Source: Alectoria sarmentosa | Taxonomy: Eukaryota > Ascomycota > Lecanoromycetes > Lecanorales > Parmeliaceae | NCBI GenBank assembly: GCA_009733775.1 | Contig: WOGZ01000146.1 | Span: 17,691-81,690, forward strand | DNA length: 64,000 bases | Direction: 5' to 3' | Part shown: positions 10,623 to 21,532 of the stretch, piece after piece | How the letters are laid out: the number at the start of each line of letters is the position of its first letter | Numbering within the stretch: the first letter of the stretch is position 1 | The notes under the pieces: generated by a model | What the model saw: only the letters and a program-made list of their open reading frames with translations | Databases searched by the model: none | Told to the model about the DNA's origin: nothing | Translations under genes and position numbers: made by a program

Positions 10623-13600
10623 ATGGTCTTCAATACCATCTCCGTCGGCACTGCGGTCACACCTACTGTAATTGAGACATATTTTTCTCATGTATGCCTA
10701 GCCAATACGTCTTCTCAAAAGCCTCTTACTCACGATACACGTAGTACCTCAACCGAAAGCCTCTCCGTCAGAAGCCCACCGCCCACATCTCGTACCACGA
10801 AGGCGTGAATCTCATCCGCCAATTCCTTGCCTACGCTTCCCATCACACAGTCGAAGATATACAGGGTTTCACGTCTCAATGGGTTCCCAGTCCACGCTGG
10901 GTCAAAGTCGACGAAGTCGACATACCTCAGAAATGTCTTTCTGGAGCTGCAGACGCGGTTGTAGCACAGCTAGGGCACCATGGCGTCGACAAAGTAGGAG
11001 GCGAGAAATGGTGGCAATGGCGAAGGGGCGGCAACGTCTTGAAGGCGGAATGGATCGAGATGAGGAGGGATTTTTATAGAAGGAAGGGCGACAAGGGCAA
11101 GCGAATCATGCTCTATGTACACGGGGGTGCCTACTTCTTTGGGAGCGTGGATGAACATCGGTATCAGCTTCAACGCCATGCTCGAAAATTGGAGGCTAGA
11201 GTCTTTGCACGGTGAGTGTACAGCTGAAGACTGGCGAAAAGGACATTGTGCTGATGACTCGCAGTGAGTATTGTAATTGGAGTGCAAGTCGCCAGCAGTA
11301 CTGACACATTTCAGCACGATATCGATTGGCTCCTCAGTTTCCATTTCCTTGCGGTTTGTTCGATTGTCTTGCAGCGTACCTCTACCTTTTGACTGTACAA
11401 GACCCTTCGGAAATCGTCCTTGCAGGCGATTCGGCGGGAGGCGGGATGATTGTCAGGTATGTGAGTTTACGATACTAACATGCAACAGCTGACCTGGGTC
11501 TAGCATACTTGTAATACTACGCGATCGAGGCCTGCCACTCCCAGCAGGGGCAATACTAATATCACCTTGGGTCGACCTGACCCATTCTTTCCCAAGCGTC
11601 GCTGGCGATGGCTCCTTAGATTTCATTCCCACTCATGGCTTTCTGCAACGGCCTTCAGCTTCATGGCCGCCACCTAACACAGACGATATGGAGGAAATAG
11701 CAATGCATGCCGTTGAGCAAGTAGCAGGTGAAGGGCTACCTAGAAAGTCAACCAACGCAGAAAGGCGAGAGGTAAGGAACAGTGCTGTGCAGGGTTTCTC
11801 AGCCGATCACGCTCTGGAAATTTTGCACCCCAAGTACAATGCAGACAATCCAGCCGGTACAGAAGGTGCTGGAGAGCGACCCGGTAATACAATACCTGGC
11901 GCTGGACACAATCTCTCAATTATGATTGGTGGCAAGCTCGTTGACATCAAGGACCAAATCCAAATGTATACTACTAATCAGCTAATATCGCATCCGCTCG
12001 TTTCGCCAGTTCTACAACCATCATTGGGTGGCTTACCTCCATTGCTCATCATGACGGGTGGTGGTGAAGTTCTACGAGATGAGCAGATTTATCTCGCTCA
12101 CAAAGCCGCGCATCCTTCGCAGTATCCTCCAGGTGGTGCATATCTGGACGAGTATCCCGAATCGAGGGATCTTATCGCGAAGTGGAAGCCTACCGATGTG
12201 CAGCTGCAGGTCTGGGATGATCTCTGCCACGTGGCCCCTACACTCAGTTTTACGCGACCAGCTAAGTTCATGTATCGGTCTATTGCTCAATTCGGCGCTT
12301 GGGCTCTCGCCCGAGCTCAAAAGACTGAGATTGAGATCATGGATGACGACGAGATGTCGCTCATTTCCGTGGGATCAGATACTGAAAGTGAAAGTGACTT
12401 CGATAACCCGAAGCAAAAAAAATCCATCATAAAAAATGGCGTGGCTCAAGGGGAAGCTTCCGCGAAAGACCAAGTGGGCAAAGCTGGTGATACTTTGCCA
12501 GCTTTCAAGGACCACATGATACGGCAAAGAGTTGACCGGCACGGCCACATCTTTCTTCTAGATCCACCTTCTTCGATGCCGGCTCTACAGATGTCGGCAA
12601 ACGAAGTTGGCGTGATCAAGCCTGGTCCAGTCGGGAAATGGTTGAGCGCTAAGTCACAGTGGGACCAAAAGTATGCTCGAGAAAAGCGAAAGGTACAAAA
12701 GCAGCGAGCGAAAGAAATGGCCAAAGGCTTTCAAGGCTTCGGCAATGATGATGTGCCCCCACCTTCTGCCCTAGCTGGACGCAGAGGTCTGAGCATGCCA
12801 AAGGAAGAGAAGAAAAAGAAGAGCTGGGGGATGAGTATGTGGAGCTTGTGGGGAAGCTCCCACGATGAAAATACTGTATGGGTTCTCTCTTTAAACTTTT
12901 TGTGTCCAGTGCTGACAATTGCAGATTCAACGTGAAGAAAAAGCCGACAAGGAAATCAACACCACAACAGTATCCCAGGACGATGGCGCAAACGCCAGAC
13001 CAGCAGGTGCTGGCCGAGTAAACAAGACACGCTCGCGGTCCCGGCGGCGAGGGGTCACTGACGCAGGTCAAACGAGTTACATAGGCAAGCCCAAAATTGA
13101 CGAGAACACGCCGGCTGTAGAACTGGATCGCCGAAGAAACGAGCAATCACTTTACAGCCAGGCAAACGGCCATCCCACCTATCCCACTCACCTCGCCCCT
13201 TCGATTATCCTCTCCAGTCCACCAGATGAGAATTCTGAGAACGCGAAGGCAGTGCCCCTACCTGCTAGCCCTGGAGAGCGGCCTTACGCAGGGCCGGGCA
13301 AGGCGTTTCCTTTCAAACTCGGCAGACGTTTGGATAACAAGGACGCGAATGCCAGTACCATAACGCTGGCCAGTCAAGCAGGTGTCGTCAGCCCCAAGGG
13401 AGACGAAGAGAGTAAGCAGCTTGGTGACAGCATCAGTTTAAGTACCCCAGATCGAAATACGGAGAATGCAATCGCAGTCCCTCTTCCTGCCAGTCCTGGG
13501 GAACGGCCTTCTGTAGGTCCTGACAAAGCTTTCCCTTTCAAGCTTGGCAGACATCAAGGTAGTCTAAATATTGAGGGCGCCAATGCTAGTACCGTCACTC

Positions 13601-14004
13601 TCATGAGCCAAGCAGGCGTCATCTTACCCAAGGGAGACGATACGGGCAGACATTTTGGGGATAGCCTAGACAACCAGGAAGAGCACTCTATTGAAGCACA
13701 GGAGAACAACGATCGGCAAAGAACGATAGAACCGGTAGAAGACGCCCACGGCGAGCAAGCTGACGGCGTGGACCACTACGATCTGCGCAACAAACTTCCG
13801 CTGGAAGGCGAGAACGGGAACGAGCTAGCGAACAATGCGGTAGGCACTGAGGAGAGAAGAGGCACGCTGGAGGACGCTAAGGGTGTGCTGCATCACGGAC
13901 CGGGTGTCGTTGGGGGACTCGGGGAGAAGGACGACGAAGGGAAGGGGGAGGGAGGGGTGACAAGGCCCGGGATTGATAGGAGTGAGACTGCGAGTTTGGA
14001 TTAG
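10623..14004 (+). CDS. HSL-type alpha/beta hydrolase (fold-3) with long disordered tail
   Basis: Probable esterase/lipase of the hormone-sensitive-lipase family. Six exons were read: 10623-10691, 10745-11211, a microexon 11265-11272, 11315-11456, 11504-12875 and 12925-14004; 1,045 aa. Catalytic landmarks in order are the oxyanion motif HGGAYFFGS (about residue 148), nucleophile elbow GDSAGGG (Ser about 220), ISPWVDLTHS, acid region GGGEVLRDEQ (Asp about 421) and DLCHVAP (His about 470). From about residue 500 the protein is hydrophilic and low-complexity. It includes a Lys-rich segment (EEKKKKSWG) and two similar segments of about 75 residues in tandem in the last exon. The 8-nt microexon was inferred because the flanking exons are otherwise out of phase at the conserved RYRLAPQFPFP strand; that junction is the weakest part of the model. 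Substrate unknown. Confidence 0.87.
13210..13670 (+). repeat. Tandem protein-coding duplication in the hydrolase tail
   Basis: Two adjacent copies of about 75 residues lie within the last exon. Both contain AVPLPASPGERP, KAFPFKLGR, ANAST-TL, SQAGV and PKGD in the same order (about 13,210-13,437 and 13,441-13,670). The DNA copies have diverged clearly at silent and replacement sites, so the duplication is not recent. Confidence 0.8.
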
Positions 14005-14641
14005 GATCCGGAACATTGGCCATTTTGCTAAGCATTGGGACCAATTTGGCCAGCTGTAAGCCAACATTGGCCGATATTCCATGGCCTACCCCCTTTGTTA
14101 TGATGTGGTCTCATGGTGTAATACCTTGATGAGATATCATTATGTGGTACAGATCATTGCTTTTCGATAAGCCCACTCAGGATCTCGCCGTCGCCGTCTT
14201 CCCAAGCACGTTTCAAGCCCATAGAATCGCTTCTCCCCTAGCGTTTGAATCCTATGGCCCCCCCTTATTGGCAGGGAAAATAGTGTACTTACATGTAAGG
14301 TAGACACAACCTGGATCCCCAACAACCATTGGAACCAAGCAAGTTGGCGCCCAAAATAGCTTGGCGTATCTTCGGGCCTAAGTTGGCAATCCGGTCTTAA
14401 GTCGCTGAGAGCCAAAAGACAAACGGAAGTTATGGCGCTAAGTTTGATCGTGGAGACCACGTCAAACGGTCTTGCTGTCGCTGCTCTGTACAAGACGGTT
14501 TGAACGCAAGAAGCTAAATGGATGGCCGAGTGTAAAAAGCAACGCCATCCATCCCAATTCCATAGCAACCTCGTCGCCCGGCCCAATGCGCCACCGAGAG
14601 CATTGAAGCCTCCGTGCAAAAGGAGAATCTGGTTCCATTCT
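14005..14641. other. Intergenic between convergent genes
   Basis: About 640 bp between the stop codons of the hydrolase (plus) and the BSD-domain gene (minus). It should hold both 3' untranslated regions. A 176-codon minus-strand frame (14140-14670) overlaps the BSD gene end and has no recognisable domain; it is not called. Confidence 0.6.
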
Positions 14642-15959
14642 CTACTCCCAGTCCTCTTCCTCATCGTCATCCTTCTTCTCCCCCGCCCTCGGACTTCCAG
14701 GCGCCCTACTCGTAGCGCCGCTCACGAGATCATAGCTCGTGTCGCTGTCTGGCTGGGACTGAGCGTCCTGGGAGCGGCGTGGTTCGGCCGGTTTGAGTAA
14801 CGGCGGGTCCTGAGGTGGCTCGTCGTGATTTTGGGGAGTGGTTGAGGACGATTGGCCGGTTTCTGAAGCTTCAGAGGCGGTTGTTCGCGCAGATTGAGAT
14901 TGTTGAGGGGTGGAGGCTTTGTCTTCTTCGTCGTCGGAGTCGTCGTCCCAGCCGATGTTCTCGTCTGTGGATTCTGTGGCGCCTGTAGGTGGTCAGTACA
15001 CGATGGTCGACAGGTGGCCCGTCGGAGAGACAGAGAGGGGCCCTACCTTTCAACAGCTCTCTCCTCCTCTGCTCCTCCGTTTCCACCACCATCCTCAAGA
15101 AGTAATACCTCGTCCAAAACTCCTTATATTCCACTTTCTCCGGCACCAGCTTCTCCATTGTCCGTCTCAGCTCTTCATACTTCTCCAAATCCTGAGCTAT
15201 AGCCTCTGTCTTCTTCTCCACATCGAAGTCGTCCTTCCACTTTGCATACTCCGCACTCGCAGGATCGGAAGTGAAGCTTTCGAAGGAGGAGTGGATGGCG
15301 TGTAATTGGGCATCAAATCGTGTGCTGTGGAAGACCCGTTTGCCATCTTGATCTTTGCTTTCGAAGAGGACTTTTCGAGAGCCGTCTGTATTGGTCTCTT
15401 CGGTAGGAGGAGCAACGGTCACGGCATCGCGTAGGAAGTTCCCGATGTTGGCACCGAACTTGAAAATTGCTGCGTCCGCTGCTTCTTCTGCTTTCTCGAG
15501 ATCCTTCAATCGTTTTGCGGCTTCAGCGCGGAATCGAGAGATGACGCCTTCGGATTCTCGTAGGGCTTCGCTTTCAGACCGCTCCTCCTTCCCCTCCCCG
15601 GCGTCTTCACCGAACGTCTGGGTTGCAGCCGTAGGCGTAGCAGGTGGACTCTGTCCCGTCGACATCGACCGTGCCCGACTAACGAGTGTAGACCTTAGAT
15701 CCGTAAATCCTTTGAGGGCCTCACCCCTCGCAGCAGTGGCTTCCTGACGGGCGCCCTCGTAGTAAGTCTCGCCATGCTTCCGCACATCACTGAAGAACCC
15801 ACCGAGCCGGGCACCCCACGGACTCGATGAGAAAGATTTGTAGGCTTCTTGGAATTCGGTGTTCAGGTTGCCTTCTTGGTTGGGGTCTTGTGACTTCTTA
15901 TTAGCTATTTGGTCGGGGGAGAGAACTTCCTCTTGGATGTGGTCGTAGGCGATGTCCAT
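14642..15959 (-). CDS. BSD-domain protein
   Basis: Two exons, 15959-15047 and 14982-14642, are separated by a 64-bp intron (GTAGGG...CTACAG) and join as ELLKGATES; 417 aa. The BSD domain sits at about residues 230-295: SAEYAKWKDDFDV, an acidic helix, then LVPEKVEYKEFWTRYYFLR, with the invariant Phe-Trp pair of the family. The N-terminal half is rich in Ala/Glu/Arg (predicted helical), with GWGARLGGFF-like segments around residues 45-60. The C-terminal tail is Ser/Glu/Asp-rich and ends DEEEDWE, a terminus I associate with fungal BSD proteins of this type (Dos2-like). Molecular role unknown. It is divergent from IND1, with about 1.28 kb between the starts. Confidence 0.85.
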
Positions 15960-17237
15960 GGTCAGGGCGAGTGTGAAAAGAATAATTAGGAGACAAGATA
16001 AAGATGGGTATCCTACCTCAGGTTGACAGTAAATAGTGGTTCAGGAGACAGCCATGCAGTCATGGAATGCCCGCAGAGGGGAAATATCCCGAGGCTTGGC
16101 AAAGACAGACAGAAAGGAAGCACTCGAGGACTGCCCTGGTGCACCACCAAGTTCGCGTTGCGCTAAAAGTTCCGTACATGTGAGCAGGACAAAAGGAACT
16201 CCGACACTCGATCCTGATGGTGAATACTGTCCTCTTTTCAGGAAGTTTCAGAAAAGGAGAGAGTTCTGTTACCCTAAGGTCGTTACTCTACAATACGCTC
16301 CCATTCTACGATTTTCTCCTGCCTCTACGATCCTCTCACAGCAGAAAGGAAGAATGATATCGCCTATCCATAGTTGGTTAAAAAATGCACCCAGAGTTTG
16401 AGAAATCCACAAGTTCTTCTTCGTACGTGGTGTAGGGTGCCTCGACACCATCGATGCTTGCTTTTCATACCCTGTCTTTGGCACAGAAAATCACGATGCG
16501 ATTCCTTACCAGACGACATAGTTTTAGACATTGATGGATAATAGTTATGCCGTCAAAACGATTCTCGTACCATTGCATCGTTGAGACGCAAACGTAAAAT
16601 TCGAAGCCCGTCTTTGAGGACTTGTGCCCCTGAACCCCCCGGTTTAGGGGGCTAACCCTGAGAACCATGCCAAGATACGGTACTCAGTGAAAGTTCTACA
16701 AGGACTCCTTGTCCATAAAGCAAGGCTGCAATTGTGCTGCACTATTGCTGACATTAGAGATGAAGGTGAGACATAATTCACGTAGCAATTCTTCTAGAAA
16801 AATTTCAACTTGGATTCTGAGATAGAACATGGCAAAAACAATTGCGGGTTCTGTGGATCGAACACAGTACCTCCAGATTTTATGATTGAAGTTGACTTCA
16901 GTCTGGCGCTGGGTCAAAGTTAGACTAATGACAAATTGCCAACTCGATGCGAACTCACCTCTCCCAAGTGCTTTGATTGCAATTAGTACGTTGAATAACA
17001 AAGATGGCAAATTTAACATACAGCTAAACCCGCTGCTTCTGAAGAAATTGATACTATTATCCAATATAAAATATCTATCTAGGGGATACTTTTACTAGTA
17101 CTCGTACTCACCCGTTCCCCAATTGGATGAGATGCCGAGGCTGATGGGTTAGCAACATTGGGCTGGAGCGTTCATCCGCAGCTTGAACGAAGGAAAATCG
17201 AGTCTTTCTACTCCTCCAGCAAGATGAGACTACGATT
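15960..17237. promoter_or_regulatory. Long divergent intergenic region between the BSD-domain gene and IND1
   Basis: This 1.28-kb interval separates two divergent starts. The part at about 16,680-17,100 is more AT-rich than its surroundings. Near 16,629 there is a C/G-run motif (ACCCCCCGGTTTAGGGGGCT) that can pair with itself. A plus-strand frame at 16036-16401 has no domain or splice support. Confidence 0.4.
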
Positions 17238-18275
17238 ATGACCAGGAGGCTATTCTCCACTGCCTTCAGAGCCTTGAGCCATGAGAATCCCTTGGTACCT
17301 CCCATCCTTTCCCAGCCCCCTCAAGACCCTCAATTGAATCTATTCTAATCCTCAACCTCAGGGCCTCCCCCGCTCCAACGCACCCCCCGAACTCCCCCGC
17401 CGCCAGCGCGGTCTGCCTGAGAAACGCAACATACGCGACGTCCGCAAGGTGATCGCCGTCTCGTCCGCAAAAGGCGGAGTGGGGAAATCCACAATAGCAG
17501 TCAATCTCGCATTGGCGTTCGCCAGACATGGCCATCGCAGTGGGGTGCTGGATACGGATATTTTTGGCCCGAGCATACCTACATTATTGAATTTGAGTGG
17601 GGAGCCGAGGCTGAGTGCCAGTATGTTTGTTTGCCCGGGCTCTGAGTCAAAGAAGTGAGAGAGGGAGGGAGGGAGATGGCTAATGTGGTGTGGCTCGGTG
17701 TCGCAGACAATCAATTGATCCCTCTCTCGAATTATGGTATCAAATCCATGTCGATGGGCTACCTCGTCGACGAAAAAGCACCGGTAGTATGGCGCGGCCT
17801 CATGGTGATGAAAGCGCTCCAACAGCTCCTGCACGAAGTCGAATGGGGAGGTCTGGACGTACTGGTCTTGGACCTGCCTCCAGGAACGGGCGATACGCAA
17901 TTGACAATCACTCAGCAGATCAAGCTTGATGGAGCTGTCATTGTGTCGACGCCGCAAGACATAGCTCTCAAAGATGCTGTGAAGGGAATTTCCATGTTCC
18001 AAAAGGTGTCAGTGCCGATTTTGGGGATGGTACAGAATATGTCCGTCTTCAATTGCCCGAATTGCGGTCATCGTACGCACGTCTTTGGTTCTGAGGGTGT
18101 CGCGAGGACTTCCGAGAGCCATGGCATTGAGTTGTTGGGGGATATACCGCTTGACGCGAGGATATGTGATGATGCAGATCGAGGGAAGCCTACTGTGGTG
18201 GCAGAGCCTGAGAGTGCGAGGGGCGAGGCTTTTATGGGGATTGCGGAGAAAATTGGAAGCAAGATAGAACTTTGA
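17238..18275 (+). CDS. IND1: Mitochondrial iron-sulfur scaffold P-loop ATPase Ind1 (NUBPL family)
   Basis: Mrp/NBP35-type ATPase that delivers Fe-S clusters to respiratory complex I. Three exons, 17238-17294, 17362-17620 and 17707-18275, with introns of 67 and 86 bp; 294 aa. Exon 1 encodes a basic amphipathic mitochondrial presequence (MTRRLFSTAFRALSHENPL), and exon 2 continues with GLPRSNAPPELPRRQRGLPEKR, which fixes the start and junction. Domain motifs: deviant Walker A KGGVGKST, DTDIFGPSIP, LIPLSNYGIKSMSMGYL, DLPPGTGD, STPQDIALKDAVKG, and the cluster-binding CxxC in VFNCPNCGHRTHVFG near residue 215. All key residues are present. It is convergent with the Ran-binding gene, 183 bp between stop codons. 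Confidence 0.94.
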
Positions 18276-18458
18276 TGTTCTTTTCAGTTGATAGGGCATC
18301 ACAAGAGACATCCAGGAAGCCAAGTGCAACAATCTCATGATCTCATCAAGGTATCAACCCTCCGAGCTACGCTATAAACCAAGCCATGCTATGCAAAAGC
18401 GCTAAACACGAAGCCAGATAATCCGAACCTGCTCTCTTCTTGTTCATACCATACCTCA

Positions 18459-21069
18459 TTACTTCTTTTCGACTTCTCCAGATGTAGAATTCGCCCCCAA
18501 TCCCTCATCCGTGATCCCAGTCCCAGGTCTCGCCAGCGGGCTTCCTCTCCTCGCTGTATCTGCTGGTTCATTTCTAAGACCACCTCGACCGTCGTGCCAT
18601 TTCTTCGGACCTGCATAGCGTCCTCCTGATGTAGATGGCGAGCTCTCTGGTGTACCGCTCCTCGATCGATTCTTCAACAGCAGAGGCGGAGTTCCCGGTA
18701 TTGACTCTCTTGGCGTCGAAGGGGAGCGCCCTCCTTGCGATGGATATGTCCAATTCCTGGTGTCGTACCCCTCATCTTCGTATCTTGAGCTTTGGTAGTG
18801 CGCTTCGCTTTGATACCCTTGTTCACTCCCGTACCCTCCCTCTCCGTCCCATTGAGGAGTTCCTTCACCGCCATGGTACTGATACTCTTCACCCCTCCGT
18901 TTCACAGGGCTTTCGTCATAGGGATCAAATCCTACCCGTCGTCGTGCCTCCTCTCGAAGACGCTTACGTTCCTGTACGTCATTGCTAGAGGCACCGGTAG
19001 AAGCTGACTCGCTAAGAAAGAAGGTGAGAAGTTCATCAGGTATAGACAGATGGGGCGTTTGCTGGAATTGTTGGAGGGATAGGAGTCGAAGGAGCGTCTC
19101 CAGTAAAGAGAGTGAAGTTCGAATCGGTGGAAGCGGAGGCCGCAATTGGTACGGAACATGTGGCGTTGATGGCTGAGGTGACGGAGAGGACTTGGTTGGA
19201 GTGTTTACTGATAGGCGGGATAGAGCAGATGTCATTTTTGGGTCTAATGAAGGAGCGCGAGAGGATGGGACGGGTCTTGAAAAGGACGTATCGACTTCGG
19301 ACTCAGTATCGGAGTCTCCTGCTTCGGTGTAGACTTCAAACGCTATCCACTCGGGGTCGAGATCAGGTGGAAGCCGCCATGGGTCTGACAGGTGGGCAAC
19401 CTGCTGATCTTGCGATAGTGTTGATACCACTGAAGAGGATCGCGGCCCACGCTGAGGTGAAGCAACCAGTGCTTGGCTGTTGTCGTGCCCATTTGGAGCC
19501 GGCGGTCGGGCAAAGTCATTGGGGTTTGCCTCATCGTAGCCTTGTCCGTCGTCATCGGTATATCGGTTCATCATCCTTCTTGGCGGAACAGCATTCGGAT
19601 CTCTCTTCAAGAGGAGCACCGGGCTGTTGGCTTCGCCTTCACTTCCGATGTTCAGGATCTTACCCGTATCTGCGTAAAAGATTTTGGATAGTTCGTGTAT
19701 TGGCACAGCTTCTCGGATGCCAGCCGAGGGTACGTCTCCATACGGGCCGGGTTGTGGCTCGCCATCCTCGAAAGTGTGGACGCGATCATCATCCAAGTCT
19801 TCAATAATGACAAGCTGATAAGCGTATTCATCTGTCTTGACTTCGCCGTCCATTTGTGGGGGAAAGTAATCAGAGTCTTCCGATTCCGAGCGGTCGAATG
19901 TCCCACCGCTTCCATTGGCATGCCTTGGAGAATTTGCTGTTTGGTTGATTCCTGGAAGATTATAGAGTGCGTCGATCGCCACTCGCATGAGCCTGACATC
20001 TGCCTTGTGAATGACCTCTTTCCACGTACTTTCTCGCACCTCTTCTTCATTCTGCGGTCGAAGGTGGCCTAGGAAAAGCATATACATTGACAGAGTAAAG
20101 GTAGGACCGATCTGAACATAGCTAGAAGACGATGCACCGTATTGCGAGTCTCCAGCGGTCAGAAAAGTACTAGCCTGCAGTAAGCGGGATGGAGATACGG
20201 TCGAGGGCAGATTCGAAGAAAGGCTGGCGCCGGAAGCTGTGATCGCAAGATTGATGAGTGGGACTGCATTCTCGATGCGAATTAGTAGCTTGCGAATAGC
20301 TTGCACTATTCGCTTCAACTCTTGTTCGTGTTGTGCTTTGTCTTGAGCTTTCGAGCCTCTACTTCGTACCAGTTCATCGGCACTGGCTGCGGATGCGAGA
20401 CGTTGGCCGAGAGCTTGTATCTCCCATCGGAGGGACTTAGTGAGCGATACAGCAGATTCCAGAGATGTGTTTCCCCTGGCAGAGCTGATACGACTTGTTA
20501 GGAGTGATCTTAAACAAAGCTCCCTAGAGTCTTACGTACATCAATTCTATCATGTCAATCGCAGGTGATATAATCTACCATGAAATAGGTAAGCGATGTG
20601 TCCTTTCTCTCTTTGGGGTCGAAGGTCATTCTAAAATATCAGATGGTAGGCAGAAGAATTGACAGGTATAAGATTAACTTTTATTGATATGGAGATGGTT
20701 TCATGCCACAGAGAAAGGGAGACAAACCCGGATTTTGCTACTCAAACGCTCTTGCAATTCTTGAAGCTCCTCTTTATCGTTGCCCTCAATAGTCTATGGT
20801 AAGATGGTCAGGATCGAACTAGTCCACGACATTCAGGAAAAGTTGAAACCTTCAAGAGCCTGGACGACTGTTTGATTGCATAACCAGCAGTAATTGTGAT
20901 CCCAGATCTACAATAGAATCAGCATTAGTCCTCAGTATCGATAGCTCCTGCATGAATTGACCTTATGGCATAGTTCATAGCCTGCTGCGTCACCTATGAC
21001 TGTTGTTAGACTCTTTCAAGCATGCTTCCATGATACCACCAGGTCTACCTTTCCCAGGAATATGTCCAT
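18459..21069 (-). CDS. Ran-binding protein, fungal Yrb30-type family
   Basis: Predicted RanGTP-binding protein of nucleocytoplasmic transport. Six exons were read, all in phase: 21069-21049 (only 21 nt), 20993-20962, 20907-20850, 20793-20728, 20574-20540 and 20484-18459; 745 aa. The assembled start reads MDIFLGK, VTQQAMNYAIR, SGITITAGYAIKQSSRLLK, EELQELQERLSSKIR, ISPAIDMIELI. This matches the helical N-terminus I know from fungal members. It continues with SLTKSLRWEIQALGQRL, IENAVPLINLAITASGASLS and SPSRLLQASTFL. The middle has an acidic region and the C-terminal third is Tyr/Gly/Ser-rich and disordered. The family name is recalled, not searched; the exon chain is strongly supported by uninterrupted similarity in pattern. 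It is divergent from SUP35. Confidence 0.82.
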
Positions 21070-21532
21070 AATTTCTGAAAGATTTTAGTGTGTGATAGTG
21101 AGTATTCGTGGACACTATTCAATTAATCAAATGACTCTCAGGTTATCATTTAGAGCGGCCATTGAATCAGTGCTGATTATCAGCAGGCATATCTGAATGT
21201 TGAATCAACATTAGTCAAAATGACTCTGCCAAGAGTCAACAATAGCCGGGAGCGCTAACCAACCCTATAGTAGCCGAGTCATTAGCGCGCGGATCTGAGT
21301 CTCACATTTTTATGCGTTGAAGATCATATGTTCAGGTACTTTAGTGCATAAGACATTCTCAAGTCCAGTGATCATTTCAATCCATCCAGAACTACTGACA
21401 ATCTATTAATCAACCTCGCAAGCGAGATCTTGACGTCCGAAACCTTCAGACAGACGCATTACCGGACAGAGCAGACCGCAATCCTCTTTGAGGCGGTCTG
21501 CGCACAATAAACTTACATAGACTGCGGCCATC
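21070..21532. promoter_or_regulatory. Divergent promoter with four TGACTC sites, between the Ran-binding gene and SUP35
   Basis: This 463-bp interval contains TGACTC at 21,132-21,137 and 21,221-21,226 and its reverse complement GAGTCA at 21,233-21,238 and 21,276-21,281. The central two form a perfect 7-bp inverted repeat with a 4-nt spacer (TGACTCTGCCAAGAGTCA). TGACTC is the core of the Gcn4/CpcA bZIP site (TGACTCA). Function is inferred only. Confidence 0.45.

Noticed and set aside
14140..14670. 176-codon minus-strand frame downstream of the BSD-domain gene
   Set aside because: It overlaps the last BSD exon in another frame and lies in the shared 3' region; composition is Arg/Leu/Cys-rich without any domain.
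16036..16401. 121-codon plus-strand frame in the BSD/IND1 interval
   Set aside because: No domain, no conserved motif and amino-acid composition like random translation.
16620..16660. TTTAGGG and CTAACCC strings near each other
   Set aside because: They look telomere-like, but only single, imperfect units inside a C/G-run hairpin; no array.
19112..19807. 231-codon plus-strand frame
   Set aside because: Antisense shadow of the long last exon of the Ran-binding gene, whose reading is well supported.
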